Notes: generated from the letters alone by a model not told the origin. 64,000 bases of DNA from Luzula sylvatica (GCA_946800325.1 OX326958.1:25150914-25214913), one strand, 5' to 3'; counted from the stretch's first letter, positions 1 to 12,394 are shown. Translations and numbers: made by a program.

Positions 1-312
1 ATTAAAGGAAAAAGCATATTCAATCTCCATTATTGAGGAAATCAAATGGCAACAACGTTCTTCGGTGACGTGGCTTAAATTATGAGATCAGAATACTCCA
101 TACTTTCATGCCATGACATAGGCCAAAAGAACAAGAAATACTATTAACTCGATAATAAGTGGAAATGGAGTAATTTCAGAACCATCTCTAATTCTGGACA
201 CATTCTTCACATTTTATAAAGGGCTATTGGGCACAGCTCATCAACCTTCCTCATTGGGATTCCACTCTCCTAGCTCAACTGCGCAATCTATGTGACTTTT
301 CCCCTTTAATAC

Positions 313-1073
313 CTCCTTTCACAACAGAAGAAATTAGGACTACAATAAATGGTATTAAAAAACACAAACAGGTGGGTCCGGATGGATTATCGATTGAATT
401 TATAACAGAATTTTGGCAAGTGATGGAAGCGGATGTGACAAACATGATCATGGATTTTCAAAATCATAAATTAGATCTTGGAGCTCTCAATAAATCCGCA
501 ATCACCTTAGTACCAAAAATAAATGGAACAATCAAAGTAGATGACTTTAGACCGATTAGTGTAATCTCGACACCCATTAAAATAGTTAAGAAATTATTGG
601 CATCGAGATTGCAACCCTTTATCCCCTCTCTAATCCATAATCATCAAACCTCTTTTATCAAACAAGGATCAATTGTTGATGCGTATGCAACGGCACGTGA
701 GCTTTTACACTTCTATCATAACAAGCGCATTTCGGGGGGTCTTTTAAAATTGATTTCAAAAAATCTTTTGATAATGTTTCTTGGTCCTTCATTCTAAAGC
801 TTTTAGAAACCAAGGGCTTCCCGAATGGATTCGTTGGATTGATGATCTCCTTTCCTCATCATCATCTTCCATCAAAGTTAATGGCAAACTCCCCCCCTTT
901 TTTCTGTCAACAAAAAGGACTAAGACAAGACGATCATATATCTCCTCTTCTCTTTAATCTTGCGGTAGACTTGCTACAAATTGTCACCGCATAATCTGCT
1001 ACCATTTTTTCCACTCCCATTCTTCAATATGCGGATGACATGATTATATTCATAGATGCGTCACCGCATAATC
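313..1073 (+). pseudogene. LINE reverse transcriptase, N-terminal part
   Basis: An open stretch at 372-797 (141 codons) reads the plant L1 RT blocks: GPDGLSIEF near the start, then ITLVPKI, DFRPISVIS and a SFIKQGSIVDAY-like segment. Past 797 the frame breaks. A degraded catalytic block is still readable just before the LTR insertion at 1030-1070, as YADDMIIFIDA, which retains the two aspartates of the YxDD motif. The family converts LINE RNA to DNA at a nicked target. This copy cannot encode a complete enzyme. The zf-RVT remnant of the same element is at 3440-3950. Confidence 0.8.
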
Positions 1074-1194
1074 TGAAGGAAATATAGTTACATATCAACT
1101 AGTAGATTGTACACATGAGAATAGATGAACGTACGCGTTCGTTGAAACGATTGGATACATAATAAAATTATGCAAATATGACAGAAAATACATA

Positions 1195-1345
1195 GTCCGT
1201 CATGACGGACTGGTTGGTCCGTCGTGACGGACCAAAGAGTATTTGTGTGCAACCAATATGTGAGTATAACGTCGTGACAGACTGGTTTGTCCATCATGAC
1301 GAAGTTGCATCATGACGGACAAATTGGTCCGTCATGACGGAACAG
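1195..1345. repeat. Cluster of TCCGTCATGACGGA-type palindromes in a solo LTR
   Basis: About six perfect or near-perfect palindromes of the form TCCGTC-NN-GACGGA lie within 150 bp, upstream of the likely TATA box and so probably in U3. Cores are CATG-like or CGTG-like. The same TCCGT...ACGGA outer arms recur in the Athila-like LTRs at 34010-34360 and 38750-39100, with a different core. Confidence 0.8.
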
Positions 1346-1707
1346 AGTAGTAACGGCTATCTCAGTAAATGTGATACGTCCGGATTCTGAGTTGGCAGTT
1401 TTATTTGATACTCATTATTCCAATATTAGTCGTGGGATTTATATAAGATATTCATCCTCTTTTTCTCTCTTTAACCTTATTATTATTCTAGATCTGGACT
1501 TGTGTGAAAAGTAATAGAAAGAGAGAAAGAACTCCGTTAGAGGGAAGATTCAAGCAATCTTGCAACGAATTTTAGGGGAATTCGTGAGCAACCGAGAGAG
1601 GAAGCTCGCGGTGGATACGAGTAGATAGGTTTCATCTGAAACCTTTCGTTGTGATCAAACGAGATCAAGTTCGAGGGAGATCGAAAGACAAATCGGAATT
1701 AATCCGG

Positions 1708-1815
1708 TTGTATTCGACAAATAGGAGCTTCGAAGAAGGTGTCGAATCGTGCGGACGTGGTTTGTATTCGACAAATAGGAGCTTCGAAGAAGGTGTCGAA
1801 TCGTGCGGATGTAGG
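1708..1815. repeat. 54-bp direct tandem duplication inside the solo LTR
   Basis: Two adjacent copies, about 1708-1761 and 1762-1815, differ at very few positions. The period is 54 bp, measured from TATTCGACAA at 1711 and 1765. Because the unit is a multiple of three it creates a repetitive spurious reading frame. Confidence 0.85.
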
Positions 1816-2595
1816 ACACACGTGTTATCGAGGTCGGAGCAAACAAAGCAACTACAAACGTCAATCCTTTACCGTGATCAATTTCACGTGGTATAATTTT
1901 TTTATAAATAATAGTTATATATAAGTAGTTGCATGTTAGGATTCGTACCCTCGGGTTGACGACGTGATCCTCAGGATCGGATAGGACCGGCCCTCTCAAT
2001 CCGTTGCGCGGGGCTCGGTAGTGACGCCGATTCCCAACATAATCTACATATAATCTCTTACACCATTGATATATTCACAGAAATAATCGGACTTGAAATA
2101 AACCGCCAAAAAACGACCTGCTCGCCGATTGGGGTCCCCATAGAATATTATGACACCATCAAATCCATTGTCAATTGCCCGATTCATGATTTCCCGATAG
2201 ACTATCTTGGGATCCCACAAGCAATTAAAAAGCCAAAAAAAAATCTCCTTCCTCCCGTTAATTACAAGGGTTCAAAAGCTGATGGCGGCTTGGAAAGGGA
2301 GAATGCTTTCCATGAGAGGCCGCCTAACACTAGTTAAGGCAACTCTGAATGCACTACCAATTTATCTAATGAAAACCTCAAAGCTTTCAGTTTGGGTTAT
2401 AAAACAACTTGAGAAACTGATGCGAGCTTTTTTATGGACAGGCACGGAACAAAGGGTGAATGAAAAAAGTTTGGTGAATTGGAAAACAGTTTGTCTTCCC
2501 AAAATAAATGGAGGTTTGGGACTCTTACATCTCTCGAAGATGAATGATGGTTTCTATGGAAATTTTTATGGAAAATAGAAACATCAAGGGATAAC

Positions 2596-3326
2596 CAGTG
2601 TTCTGGAAATCGGCCTTGGCGGCCGATTAATCACCGATTAATCGGTAGTCGAGGGTCCGCCGTCGAGATAAACTCTTGGCGTTTTGTGCTTGGCGGATTT
2701 CCGCCAAGCGGCCGCCAAGGGTCCGCCAAGACCGCCAAGCCACCGCCGAGCCGATTTTTAGATGTGTACAGTTTTTTTTTTTTGCAATTTTTTTGCAATT
2801 TTTTATTTTTTTTTATTTTTTAAATTTTTTTTTTTGAATTGCCAACGGGTCCATAGTCTAGTTGGTTGAATGTGAAGCACAAAAAATTATATATTATGAG
2901 AGGTTGTGGGATACTATTCAAAATAATGATCGTTTTTGTTATGAATTGCCAATGGATTTTCATTGACATCAAAAAAATTAGACATCAATAATGAAAACGA
3001 TCGTTTGTCGGATACTATTCAAAAAAATATATTTGGACTAAATTTTTTCATATTTTTAATATTATTTATATATATATATATATATTATTATTATTATTTG
3101 AGTTTATGTTAGTTTAGTGACGTAGTGTATTTTGTTACTTAAATTATTTAAAACTTATTAAAAAAACTGTGATTTGTAATTTTGTTTAATTAATTTAAAT
3201 ATTAAATATAAAAAAATAAAAATCCGCCGAGGTCCGCCGAGATTCCCGATTAATCCCGATTAATCATCCTTGGCGCTTGATGGTCGTCTGCCGACCAGCG
3301 AGCGCCGAGCGATTTCTGGAACATTG
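2596..3326. mobile_element. Non-autonomous hAT element, 731 bp, TSD GGGATAAC
   Basis: The left end is CAGTGTTCTGGAAATCG and the right end, reversed, is CAATGTTCCAGAAATCGC. Perfect 8-bp repeats GGGATAAC flank it at 2588-2595 and 3327-3334, the size typical of hAT. The first and last ~130 bp carry many copies of CCGCCAAG/CCGCCGAG and CCGATTAATC, a subterminal-repeat layout that hAT transposases bind. The AT-rich interior has no transposase ORF and carries a SINE-like piece at 2853-2925. Confidence 0.9.
2853..2925 (+). mobile_element. tRNA-like SINE remnant inside the hAT element
   Basis: The segment has an A-box-like TAGTCTAGTTGG, then CACAAAAAATTATAT and ATGAGAGGTTGTGGG. It lines up along its length with the SINE at 47829-47966 (minus strand), which has GTGTAGTGGTTGG, CACAAAAATCATAT and GTGAGAGGTTGTGAG. 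The B box is degraded here. The ends are estimates. Confidence 0.5.
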
Positions 3327-3439
3327 GGGATAACTAATGATCCCACTATATCAATGTATTATATGGGATAACCAACTCGGAACAAATTGAGACACTATCG
3401 AATAACTCAATTTCTCCTTTTCTAAAGGACATTAGGAAA

Positions 3440-3950
3440 CTTCTACTCCAATAAAAAAATTTCAACTACATCGGATGCGGCATTGGGCTCAGCATAAACT
3501 ATTTGTAAGTGGACTAAATCCAGGAAATTTACCTCTAAATTGGCTTACTTATTCCAACGAGATCCGGGAATATGAAATAAATGGCAAAAAACAATATGGA
3601 AAACAAGAGCCCCGCTAAAAATCCGCTTCTTTCATTGGGTAGCATCACATAACAAATTGAACACGACTGATATCCTTCTACGGAAGGGCTGGCCCAACAC
3701 TCTCATTCGCACTCTTTGCAATAGAGAGATGGAAACAAGGGATCATTTATTTAAGACTTGTACTTACTCAATGGCCGTATGGCGGATAACAAGGTGCACA
3801 AGTACTTTTGTCCGATCATATCTTACGGGCACGAACCCATTTGACAGTTGGGAAACGCAAGGAAGAGCCCATAACAAACTTGATCGACTAGGATGAAATT
3901 CATTATGAATGCCCGTCAATTGGAATTTTCGGAAAGAACGTAATATACAC
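3440..3950 (+). pseudogene. LINE C-terminal zf-RVT domain remnant
   Basis: Frames read a segment with KLNTTDILLRKGWPN, then TLCNREMETRDHLFKTC. This is the C...C...H-x-F...C pattern of the zinc-binding domain after plant L1 reverse transcriptases. Open frame 3657-3896 holds its best part. Stops and frame changes break the surroundings. It is the 3' coding end of the LINE that starts at the left edge. Confidence 0.75.
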
Positions 3951-4183
3951 ATCTTTCAATAGAAAAAACGCCCACCTAATTATTTAGCAAAACAAGCTAT
4001 GGAGGAAGCACTTCGCTGGGTCAAGCTCAAAACTGAAGACCATAAACTAGGGGGTTGGGTAGTTAATTTTATATTGCATTCACATAGACTACATGGCCAG
4101 ATGAGTGCCCAATCTCATCCACCAATCATGTATTAACCTTCTATCTCTTATTATAAGTTATGTATAAATTTAATAAAATTACC

Positions 4184-4947
4184 CTTACCACATGTTGCCA
4201 CGTCACCAAATCATTTATGACCGTTCAATCATCATTAATCAAGATCGGACGGGCCATAATTAAATAGATTTCATTTGATTTTTCTCTTTTGTACCTTGCA
4301 TATTCAAATTATTTTCTAATTTTACAGGGATATACGATCACATTTTACAGAGTTTTTTTCATTTTCAGATTATGGAGGAGTATATTTGATATTTTCAGAA
4401 AGGTTTATAAGGGTATTTCTGCAATTTACAAATTTATAAAGGTATCCTATCATTATGAGAATTTACATGTGTACTTCTATAATTTCTTAATTTAAGAGGG
4501 GGTTATATTTGATAATTTTATAATCTGCACAAGTTATTTAAAATTTTCAAATTATAAAGTGTTATTTTTCATATTCTCAGATTTAACGAGGACATTTTAG
4601 AGAGGGGCTTTTAATTTGCAGGGGTATATTGTCAGATTTTACGAGTTTAATTTGCAATTTCAGATTTTAAGAGGGTTTTGTTTGATATTTTTAGATTTGG
4701 GGCGAGTTTTTAAAATTTTCAAATTATAGAGTCGTATATTTCATATTCCCACATATTCGGAGGAATAAATGATTCAATTGTGGAATTTCGTGTTTTTTCA
4801 TTTAACTCGCATAAAACAATTATATATAGCAAAAACTACATCATGAGCGCGAGGATAAAGCTAGTATATAACATATTTAAGGTATAGCAATTTGCTAACT
4901 TTATTTAAAGAAAAAACATAATTAGTTGGATAAGATTGAAATAATAC
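4184..4947. other. AT-rich non-coding stretch with degenerate repeats
   Basis: No coding potential is seen. From about 4320 to 4760 a loose unit recurs irregularly: a short run ending in TTTCAGATT, then GAGGGG, then TATATTTGAT. A similar style of sequence occurs at 27.9-28.4 kb. On the minus strand it would be intron of the RLCK-IX gene whose donor is at 4947/4946. Confidence 0.5.
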
Positions 4948-5920
4948 CTCTTTGTTGAATCCGGAAATGCTTTCCGTGCTTTCAGAGTTCAATACTTTTA
5001 CTGCCACATTTGTGCCGCGTAAATAACCTTTATACACACATCCAAATGCACCTTTCCCAAGTTCTAGCGAGGCACTAAAATTCTGAGTTGCATTCTCGAG
5101 TTCTTGTAATGTGAAATCGGAGCAACTTATCCCGTTACGCAATTTCTCAGCCTCTTTTACAGCGTGATCCCGTTCAGCTTGGAGCTTCATGTATTCAGAT
5201 TGTAATGACTCAAGGCGGTTTTTAGCAAGTTCAGAATCAGAAGTAACAAGAGAGATGCGCTGCTTGAGTTGTGTGTTCTCGTGGCAAAGAAGATTGTTTG
5301 TTTCTTTTTCTTTCCTGGCAGATTCTCGTATATAATTCAACTTCTCCTCATTTAGTAGTCGCAACTCTTCTGCTGCTTCGGTCTATGACATAAATCCAGC
5401 ATATATGATTATTTACATTCACAATCTAAATAACCTTGTATCACTAATATATTTTCAATAAAATATCTTTCTTACCATTAGAAGTAATTTTTCTTCTAGG
5501 TCATGTTGAGATGCTAAGGCAACGACTTTAAGATCTTGTTGAGCCTGTTCAGAATTAGCAAGACTCATTTCTAATTGTTTCTTATGCTCCTCCATAAGTA
5601 TCTCAATGTTTACTTCCGATCTGGTCTGCAAAGACAGAAAGTAACAAAATATACTATATATTGTGAGCAATTTAGAGTATGCATAAACTAACTGAAACTT
5701 TGTGAAAACTTCTTATCATGTTGCTAATATATATCATATCAGACAACTTAGAAGATAGGATCTAACTTAATAATATTCATAAAAGAATATCTAAATAAAC
5801 ATTACCATTGATTGTTTAAGGACCAAAAGCATTTTTTTTGCTAGATTGTTCGAGGAACTCTCCACTTCTTTGGTGAGCGTTTGAAGTTGAGCATCTAGAC
5901 CAGGATCTATTCGGTTGTCC
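4948..5920 (-). CDS. RLCK-IX (U-box-kinase-like) protein kinase, copy 1, three internal exons
   Basis: Minus-strand exons 5806-5920, 5476-5625 and 4948-5382 have AG acceptors and GT donors, and their phases agree (115, 150 and 435 nt). They encode a coiled-coil region, then the start of a kinase domain with glycine loop GKGAFGCVYKG and the lysine motif VAVKVL. The order coiled coil then kinase is that of plant RLCK-IX/PUB proteins, which usually add an N-terminal USP domain and often a C-terminal U-box; neither is visible. The last kinase exon would lie left of 4860, where a LINE now starts, so it is outside the window or lost. Spliced frames are open. Copy 2 at 45706-47740 shares every intron position. 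A role in signalling is inferred from the family only. Confidence 0.75.
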
Positions 5921-6013
5921 CTACGGAAAAACCCACAATTAGGTTTGGTGCCAAAATTTTCTGAAACTTACAACAATTGCTATTCTGTCATTTCAAGGTA
6001 CTATTTAAATATA

Positions 6014-6304
6014 GAGTTTTTTTACCATGCCCCTCATTTCTCCCACAAAATCATAATACAAATTCCATGACAATTAATCCCTAATTACCTCCCTCTCAAT
6101 TAAGGGTTAATTCATATTTATTAATAATTGAATATTTCTAATTAATCTTTAATCTATAACGATCTTAATTATATATTAAATTTTTAATAACTATAAATTA
6201 ATTATTAATTAATTTTACTAATGATGGATTAATTGAGAATAGTGATGTCATGATGATGCAATCATGATTTTGTGGGGGAAAGCGAGGACAGGACATAATT
6301 TTCC
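6014..6304. mobile_element. Small TIR-like element, 291 bp, TSD TTAAATATA
   Basis: It is flanked by identical 9-bp repeats TTAAATATA at 6005-6013 and 6305-6313. The subterminal parts are inverted repeats: CTCATTTCTCCCACAAAATC near the left end and a close match near the right end when reversed. It is absent from the homologous position upstream of copy 2, which confirms it as an insertion. The 9-bp TSD suggests a Mutator-like origin, but the extreme ends pair poorly. Confidence 0.6.
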
Positions 6305-6952
6305 TTAAATATATAGTATTACTTTTTTTGCTAAACTGCCCGTAGACTCTACTTAAATATCAATTGAAACGTCCAACAATTGCAGAATTTTGTTTCACAC
6401 AATATACAAGCTTTATACTTTGGTATTTAGTTTTTTTCCACTCATTTAGTACTACAGGATAGGATACAGAGTTAAAACAATCTGGACACAATATACAAGC
6501 TTTATATTTGAGATCTCAGGACATTTCAGAAAAATTAAGAAAAAAAAAAAATTTGAGACAGAAAATGGTGTGGTGTAAGAGGACTCCAAAATCTCATGAT
6601 TTAATTATATAAGAAATAAAAAATACATCTCATAGTTTTCTTGCAAAACCGGGAGGTATGATTAACCAATTGAATTGCAACGAATGAGGGGATCGATGAA
6701 GCATAAAGTACCACACTAAATATTTTATGAAGGTAAAATAAACAAATGCGATAGATACCGCCATACACTATTTCATCTTTTTAAAACTTTTAGTACGAAT
6801 CTCTACTTCGTATGACATTGCAATTGCAAATCATGGGTTCAAATTTGGATTATATCAATTAACTGTTACCGTGAAAATAGATCTCAAACATGATATCAAT
6901 TTTTTAGCACTTCATTATGACTGAAAGATTAGAATTTGGATTCGAAGTATCA
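6305..6952. other. Non-coding segment duplicated upstream of RLCK copy 2
   Basis: From ~6330 (CTAAACTGCCCGTAGACTC) to about 6850 this aligns with 50175-50948 plus the start of 58471 onward. It marks the tandem duplication that made the two RLCK-IX copies. I see no gene in it. Confidence 0.7.
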
Positions 6953-6960
6953 GTTAAATG

Positions 6961-7492
6961 TAGGGATGTCAACGGGGCGGGTCGGATTCGGGTAAGCCTT
7001 CCCCATACCCGAACCCGAAATTTCGGGTATTACCCGAACCCGAACCCAAAATACCCGCGGATAAAAATCCATACCCGAACCCGAACCCGCGGGTAACGGG
7101 TATACCCGAACCCGAACCCGTTATCCGAAAATTATTAATAAATAATCTAAAAAAATTAAAAAATTAAAAATTATTATATAAATACGTAAAATTATCAATA
7201 ATTTTAAATACATAAAACAAACAACTTGTACAAATACATCAAAAATCCAATATTACAAATAATTAATCCATAAAACATCCAATTTTTTTTATTATGGGTA
7301 ATTTTCGGGTATGGGTTCGGGTAACGGGTATACCCGCGGGTAAAAAATTTCTCCCGTACCCGAACCCGAACCCGGAGCGGGTATTTTTTCGGGTATTACC
7401 CGACCCGCGGGTATTTGTTTCGGGTATTACCCGTCCCGTTCGGGTCGGGTACCCGCGGGTTCGGGTTTCTACCCGGCCCATTGACATCCCTA
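6961..7492. mobile_element. hAT-type MITE, 532 bp, rich in CCCGAACCCG, TSD GTTAAATG
   Basis: The terminal inverted repeat is TAGGGATGTCAAYGGG. Perfect 8-bp TSDs GTTAAATG lie at 6953-6960 and 7493-7500. Both arms are packed with CGGGTTCGGGTA/TACCCGAACCCG units around an AT-rich centre. There is no transposase. Apparent ORFs across it on both strands are repeat artefacts. Confidence 0.9.
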
Positions 7493-7500
7493 GTTAAATG

Positions 7501-8483
7501 TGATACAAAAAAATTATACAGTCTAGCATAAATCAGAAAATACCCGAAATGAGCTGAACATTTTGAAGTTAATTTAATCCACATAATATAGGCTTCATAA
7601 TATTCATAATATAGAAAAAAAGAATGAAAGAAGATTTGCAGTGTTTTTATCACTTCAATATTCTAGAAGCTTGAAATCATATATAAATTTTAGGGTCCTA
7701 AGATTTATTCCAGATAATAGTCTTGATGTTTTACGGATCTTCATGAATTGAGAATTTGTTATATTTCTTAATTAATACACATAATACAAAATTCAAAAAT
7801 GTTAATGTACTTTTAAAGTTGAATGAAATAACTAACATGCTGACAATTACTTCCACTATATTATAACACATGTGAATTGATTAACGTGATAATTAACATC
7901 TATATGGATTAACAAATGATAATTAATATTTAAAAATTATTAATTCAATATTTCTTGTTAATTGAGATGTCAATTAAGTGGATTAATTAGGGAATTGAGG
8001 ATGTTGTGTTGAAATCAGGTGGCAAGGTAAAATTTCCCTTAAATAAATGGGCCTATATAAAGTAAATGTTCGGTAAATATTTGAAAGCTTAGTCAGCGTG
8101 GACTCCAACTACTCGAGACCCAGTCCAAAATATTGGAAAAATACAATAAATTTATCAATCTCCTTATTTTGGACCCATCTTTATGTAATATCATCATGTC
8201 ACATCGTCACAATTATTTCAACCATTAGATTATGATATGTGGCAACATATGAACCATGGATTAATTTTTGATTTTGTGTGATTATGTTTTATTTGTAGAC
8301 ATTTATGTGTCCCTTATTTTACACATAATTTTGAGCAATTTTATATGGCCACATCACCTTACACTAATGATGTGTCAAAATATTGTTCGTTAGGTTCATG
8401 TTGGACCAGTTGTATTTGATTTTGAATTTTTTCACAATATGTTACATGATCAATTGTGAATACAAATAGAATGTGAATAGTTT
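7501..8483. other. AT-rich intergenic sequence
   Basis: No ORF or RNA gene is supported. It is simple AT-rich sequence leading into the CACTA insertion. Confidence 0.5.
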
Positions 8484-8792
8484 AAACACTACAACACATA
8501 TGGACTATTGGGTCGGCCAAAACTGACCCAACAAGACCTCAAAACCGTCCCTATAGGTTATTGGGTCGGTGAGGCGACCCTAAATGGGGGTCCCTAAAAG
8601 CTGCGTTCCTGTCAGGGGCGGGCCGACCCTATAACGTTTTTGGGGCGGTATTTAATGGGGCGGGCCGACCCTATTAAATATGTACTGTCAGTACTATCAG
8701 TCAATTCACAGCATAAATAGTACTGTCAGTACTGACGCGTCAGCTAATGGGGCTGGCCGACCCTAATAGTATTTATTAATATTTTTTTAATT

Positions 8793-8904
<112 letters not shown>

Positions 8905-9792
8905 ACAAAATACACAAACATATATTTCTCGATAATACAAAATACACAAACATATACTTTCCGACAATACAAATTACAAATTACAAATACAAAATCAAAT
9001 TACAAATTACAAACACATCAATAGCAAAAAGTATATCAATAACAAATTACATATATTTTCCGACGATACGAATTACGTACAAATACAAAAATACATATAT
9101 TTAATAAAAACCCTTGAAAAATTGTCCTCACCGCCTTACTAAAACCATTCAAAATATTTAATAATAACTTAGTACATAACATAATAACTTAGTAAAAACC
9201 CTATAAAGAATATTTAATATAACCCCCCCTGATACCCCCACCCCCCAGACCCCTACGAAGAAATTTGTTATCGCTGAAACGTACATACACAATATTAAAT
9301 CAAAATGATTAATATATTTAATAATAAAATAAAAAATAATAATAGTATAAAAAAAGAAAGAAAAAGCAAATTAATAAAAAAAAAAACAGTGAAATAAAAC
9401 TTTAAAAAACATAAAAAATCAGTGAATAAAAAAAATGAATACAAAAAGAAACATTGAATAAATATTTAATGAAAGTATTGAATAAATCCAAAATATTAAA
9501 TACTTTTCAAAAACAGTAGAAAAAACCAGGAAAAACATTTCCAAAATATTAAATACTTTTCAACAATAAAAAAATAAAAAAAAATGAACACAAAAAAAAT
9601 CCATTTCAAAAACATCAAAAAATACAATAAAAAACATTAAAAAATCAGAAAATATTTAATAACAATATTTAACAAAAAATCAGTTTTGTGTAGTGAAACA
9701 AAATAATAAGCAAAATGTTTTGCCAATTTACCAAATTACCCCTTGTTTTTTGAAAATTTGCTATAAAATCAATGAAGAAAATTATTAAGAAC

Positions 9793-10216
9793 CTATTTTC
9801 TTGAGTTCCTCTAATTGCTATGATAATCGCATTTGGATCGGTAGCCACTCCCAAATCTGTTGCGTATACCTGCAAAACAGAAGTAGCAAAAAATTGTGAT
9901 TTGTTGTCTTTTTACTGCCATTTTTTTAATTAATTGCAAATTGAACAATGATTCGATTGAACCGATGGCTAGCTTGATATTGAAGATGAATTGGGATTAA
10001 ATTGTATAATTGAAGCTTGTTTAAATAAATTTACTTATCAAATTTAAACTAAACACTAAACCTAAACCATAACTGCTAAGCCTTATCAAATTTGCATTTA
10101 CAAATTTATTTTCATTAATGAATAAATAAATAAAAATTTGAATAATATTAACCTTTTTTCAAAAGGAATTGCTGGAACCTTTGTCTAGTCTAGCTTTTGC
10201 ATCGCATTGAACATAC
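9793..10216 (-). pseudogene. Class-3 lipase gene fragment captured in the CACTA element
   Basis: Minus-strand exon 9793-9869 (acceptor TTTTGCAG, donor-like AG/GTTCTT) encodes VYATDLGVATDPNAIIIAIR followed by GTQEN. This is the strand before the nucleophile domain in plant alpha/beta-hydrolases of the lipase class-3 family, where the family reads NAIIIAIRGTQENS. The exon ends in phase 2, as the family's serine codon would require. A second piece (~10160-10216) after TTTTGTAG can be read as a CSxCD...LDKG segment, resembling the family's preceding exon, if one frame slip is allowed; this is weaker. The GXSXG serine, Asp and His regions are absent. It is a non-functional capture, not a gene. Confidence 0.6.
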
Positions 10217-10849
10217 CTACAAAATATTAAATCAGTAAAAAAGGGGCAAGAAAAACAGTAAAAAACGAACAAAAAGCAGTGACGAAAATTAAAAAAAAAA
10301 CCAGTAAAATCGACAATGTGAGTTAAAAAACCCTGCACAGTCGAAATCATGTTAAAAAACACTATAATGAAACCCTAAATTTTATCAAGAATTGAGAGAA
10401 ACAAACAAAAAAAATACCAGTAAACTCAGATGAGGCGAGGAAGTGGTCACAGGTCACTGGATCCTCTCAGACGAGGCGAGGAGAGGCGAGGAAGTGGCTT
10501 GGCTGCCAGTGTGGTCCAGCGCGAGAGCACAAGAGAGGAGGGAGAGTAGACCCAGTAAACTCAAATTGACAGAAAAAAAACCCAAATTCAGCAATTAAAC
10601 AATTGAAGCCATAATTAAACAATTCAAACTCCAAATCAACAATTAAAATCATAATTCAACAATTAAAACCCAAATTCAGCAATAATGACAAAAATCGTAA
10701 CCCTAATTCTGCATTTTCCCAAATTGAAATCCGAATTCAACAATTTACTACGAAAAAAACTGAAAAAAGAAAAGAAAAACACAAAATTACCAGATGCAAG
10801 AGATCCGGAGCTGAAATCCCAACTGAAACCGCCGTCGTCCCTTCTCCAT

Positions 10850-11150
10850 TCCTCCTCTGATGTAGCCGCGAGCCGAGAAAGATAGATCCAGAGCAAAAAC
10901 CCTAGCGGAGAGAGAGACATAGCAGGAGAAGCTGAGAGAGAGAGAGCACGAGAGAGGCAGATCCGCGAGCCGAGAGAGACATATCCGAGAGACAGAGCGG
11001 GAGAAGCTGAGAGAGAAAGCACGAGAGAGAGGGATGGAGAGTCTTCTCGGCTTAACCCTAGCGGAGAGAGAGAGAGGGAAAGGGAGAGCGAGCACGAGAG
11101 AGAGCACGAGAGAGAGAGAGGGAGAGCGAGCGGAAAAAGAAAGAGAGAAG
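10850..11150. repeat. GA-rich low-complexity stretch in the CACTA interior
   Basis: Repeated GAGAGAGAGCACGAGAGAG-like units. On the minus strand this is a CT-rich leader next to an AGGGTTT box at about 10895, the look of a plant 5' UTR, so it may be captured promoter or leader sequence. The three overlapping ORFs here (serine/leucine-rich) are low-complexity artefacts. Confidence 0.6.
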
Positions 11151-11189
11151 AGAGTGCTGGCGAGGGAAAAATAGAGAGAAGGGGGAGGT

Positions 11190-11640
11190 TTTGGGGCGGT
11201 AGAGTTTGGGGCGGGCCGACCAAATAGAGCATTGGGGCGGGGATTTATTGGGGCGGGCAGCTGCAAATATTTGTTGGGACGGGAATTTATTGGGGCGGGC
11301 AGTTACAAATGCTTGTTGGGGCGGTTTTATCTTTTGGGGCGGGCCGACCCAAATTTTAGGGTCGGGCGGACCCAAATAAAAGACGTCCCAACAACACTAT
11401 TGGGGCGGTTTTATCTTTTGGGGCGGGCCGACCCAAATTTTAGGGTCGGGCGGACCCAAATAAAAGACGTCCCAACAACACTATTGGGGCGGTACTTTCA
11501 TATTGGGGCGGGCCGACCCAAATTTTTGAACTTAATGGGGCGTCTGACCCTGTTTTGACCGACCCAAACTTCTTTTTGGAACTGGCCGACCCAATAATAG
11601 CTCAAAATTAGGGGCGGCCCGACCCTAAAAAACTATTGTG
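11190..11640. repeat. Right subterminal repeats of the CACTA element
   Basis: Multiple copies of TTGGGGCGGGCCGACCCAAA and of CCCAACAACACTATTGGGGC. One ~75-bp unit occurs twice in tandem (about 11320-11395 and 11396-11470). Confidence 0.85.
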
Positions 11641-11651
11641 TTGTAGTGAAA

Positions 11652-12394
11652 TATCTAACATTAATAAATTAATTATAATATCATAAAACATACATCAAAT
11701 ATTGTTACTATTTTTCATAATATAATTTTAAATAATTAAGAAATATATTCATTTGAATTTTATTTTTATTTTGAGATCCATATTATCATATATTCAATAT
11801 TTTTCTCTAACTTAAAATTCTGAAAACAATTATGTACAAAAATATATAAAAATAAATACAATTACATTCATGACTTGTCAGCCTAATTATTATTATTACT
11901 AAAACTATAATTGAAAAACATATACTACTAAGTATGTTATATTTATATTTTTATTTAAAACAATTTCATGTTAATCTTTAAAAAAAACATAATAATAAAG
12001 ATATTTATTTACTAAACACAAATTATTTCTTTAACTTATATAATATTTTTCAATAATAAACATGAAAGAATATATAATTTATCAGACACATTTTTTTGAA
12101 CTTTTAAAATGTTATTATTTTTATTTTTGGATATGAAAATTTATAATATCATATGGTTTTGTTTTTTATTTATGTCCACGGTTATTTTATTATTTATGTT
12201 AACATTTTTTTATGTGTTGCATTAAAGTACTAAATAAATATTTTGAATTGGGCCGGATTCAAAAATATTCTAATAATTTTGTCATTTTCAAACTTTCTTA
12301 ATCAATATATTTTTTATTTTTACAAAATTTTATGTTTGATCCAGGAAAATCATAATTATATATTATGTGTGTGACAAAACAAATAAAACAAAAC
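11652..12394. other. AT-rich stretch leading to a Helitron-like 3' end
   Basis: No coding potential. It may be the body of the Helitron-like element ending near 12419, but I could not place a 5' TC terminus. Confidence 0.4.

Larger units (their letters stand above)
1074..2039 (+). mobile_element. Solo LTR, 966 bp, TSD TAATC
   Basis: It begins TGAAGG and ends CCCAACA (TG...CA) and is flanked by identical 5-bp repeats TAATC at 1069-1073 and 2040-2044, inside the YADD region of a LINE RT. A TATA-like TTTATATAAG at about 1438 followed by a C/T-rich leader suggests plus orientation. It contains a palindrome cluster (1195-1345) and a 54-bp tandem duplication (about 1708-1815). There is no internal retroelement coding, as expected after LTR-LTR recombination. 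The superfamily is not determined. Confidence 0.85.
1..4183 (+). mobile_element. L1-type LINE, decayed, interrupted by a solo LTR and an hAT element
   Basis: The element enters from the left edge, so its 5' part with ORF1 and the endonuclease is not visible. Translation of bases 30-300 gives the linker before the reverse transcriptase. The RT follows at about 313-1073, RT and thumb continue at 2045-2595, and a zf-RVT domain lies at about 3440-3950. The A-rich 3' tail fades near 4183; this end is approximate. Coding is broken by many stops and frameshifts. Removing 1074-2044 and 2596-3334 (each insertion plus one TSD copy) restores collinearity of the LINE protein, which supports both nested insertions. 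Its position downstream of the minus-strand kinase exon at 4948 means it probably sits in that gene's next intron. Confidence 0.85.

Noticed and set aside
1655..1999. ORFs across 1651-1999 with a repeated peptide
   Set aside because: They come from the 54-bp duplication inside the solo LTR; the unit is a multiple of three, so the peptide repeats by chance.
7263..7653. ORFs of RGYPTRTGR-type on both strands
   Set aside because: They lie in the CGGGTTCGGGTA repeats of the hAT MITE 6961-7492.
10663..11375. Long Ser/Leu/Pro-rich minus-strand ORFs in three frames
   Set aside because: They read the GA-rich block and CACTA subterminal repeats. All frames are open because of composition, and no domain is present.
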